Source: Halichoerus grypus (lineage: Eukaryota > Chordata > Mammalia > Carnivora > Phocidae). From it: 64,000 bases of DNA. Positions 62,491 through 64,000 of this stretch are shown here, in pieces; within the stretch, counting starts at the first letter, position 1, and every line of letters starts with the position of its first letter. The DNA lies in contig NC_135715.1 in NCBI RefSeq assembly GCF_964656455.1, positions 145,941,935 through 146,005,934 on the forward strand. The letters run 5' to 3'. The notes under the pieces are model-generated. The model ran no database searches. It was given only the letters and a program-made list of their open reading frames with translations, and was not told the origin of the DNA. The position numbers and the translations under genes were made by a program.

Positions 62491-62507
62491 AAAAAAATAC
62501 AGGTCAT

Positions 62508-63731
<1,224 letters not shown>

Positions 63732-63748
63732 AAAAAAATACAGGCCAT

Positions 63749-64000
63749 CATATCATAACAGGTGTTTTCTCTCCAGCTGGGATCTTCACATTCCCACAGC
63801 AGCTCTGGAGCTCTGTCCTTTGGCATTCCGTTACAATTTAGTTGCCAAGAGAGGGGATCAATTGGGTAGATATGTGAGCCATATCTCACATATAGGAACT
63901 ATTCTCTCTTGCTAAAGGCTCCCGTGGGTATAACTTGTATGGCTCCGAGAAGAGACAAATCTAGTTTTCACTCAGGGAGGTCACCAGTGACAGCTTTTTA
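63749..64000. other. Unassigned sequence at the right edge
   Basis: Average GC, nothing recognised. The window ends in intron 2. Confidence 0.4.

Overview
This window is nuclear DNA from a mammal, and more precisely from an arctoid carnivoran (the bear, seal and mustelid side of Carnivora). It is AT-rich, has no dense gene packing, and is full of interspersed repeats. It carries eleven tRNA-derived Can-SINEs whose heads read like GGCGCCTGGGTGGCTCAG. They lack the diagnostic wording of the dog or cat SINE subfamilies. The species cannot be fixed from this sequence alone.

The only coding sequence I can support is one 144-bp internal exon at 21874-22017 on the + strand. It encodes the C2H2 zinc-finger exon (exon 2) of ZNF804A, bounded by a clean TAG acceptor and a CAG|GTAGGA donor. 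Everything to its left is read as the 3' part of ZNF804A intron 1, and everything to its right as the 5' part of intron 2. The intron-exon assignment is firm. The claim that no other exon lies in the window is an inference from finding no other plausible conserved coding segment.

Layout. 1-21873 (intron 1): an L1 scrap at the left edge, several old L2 and MIR pieces (one MIR holds a 22-bp triplication), an old L1-like block at 11.2-13.0 kb, four Can-SINEs (9.4, 16.5, 17.1 and 18.8 kb), a 60-bp L1 micro-insertion at 17.36 kb and two GATA microsatellites. 22018-36650 (intron 2): mostly unassigned AT-rich sequence with an antisense L1 at 27.0-28.5 kb, a pair of SINEs stacked on one target site at 28.66-29.08 kb, a SINE at 30.2 kb, an L1 at 32.9 kb and an old LINE block at 34.0-35.2 kb. 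36650-47670: antisense L1 blocks, a repeat-poor 5.7-kb stretch (38.2-43.9 kb) and a Tc1/mariner-like MITE at 43917-44412. 47670-64000: two SINEs, a young 5'-truncated L1 with 17-bp target-site duplications (51.0-53.15 kb), a twin-primed old L1 (54.8-55.7 kb), two MLT1-type LTRs (58.5 and 59.9 kb) and a dense cluster of + strand L1 insertions (61.4-63.75 kb), including inverted and tail-duplicated forms.

I found no novel gene system. The most informative structures are retrotransposition scars: a shared target site used twice by SINEs, L1 insertions only 60-90 bp long, twin-priming inversions and a duplicated L1 3' end. Most L1s lie antisense to the gene, as expected for L1s that survive inside introns. 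Coordinates of repeat edges without target-site duplications are approximate. Family names come from recognising the sequence by eye, not from a database search.
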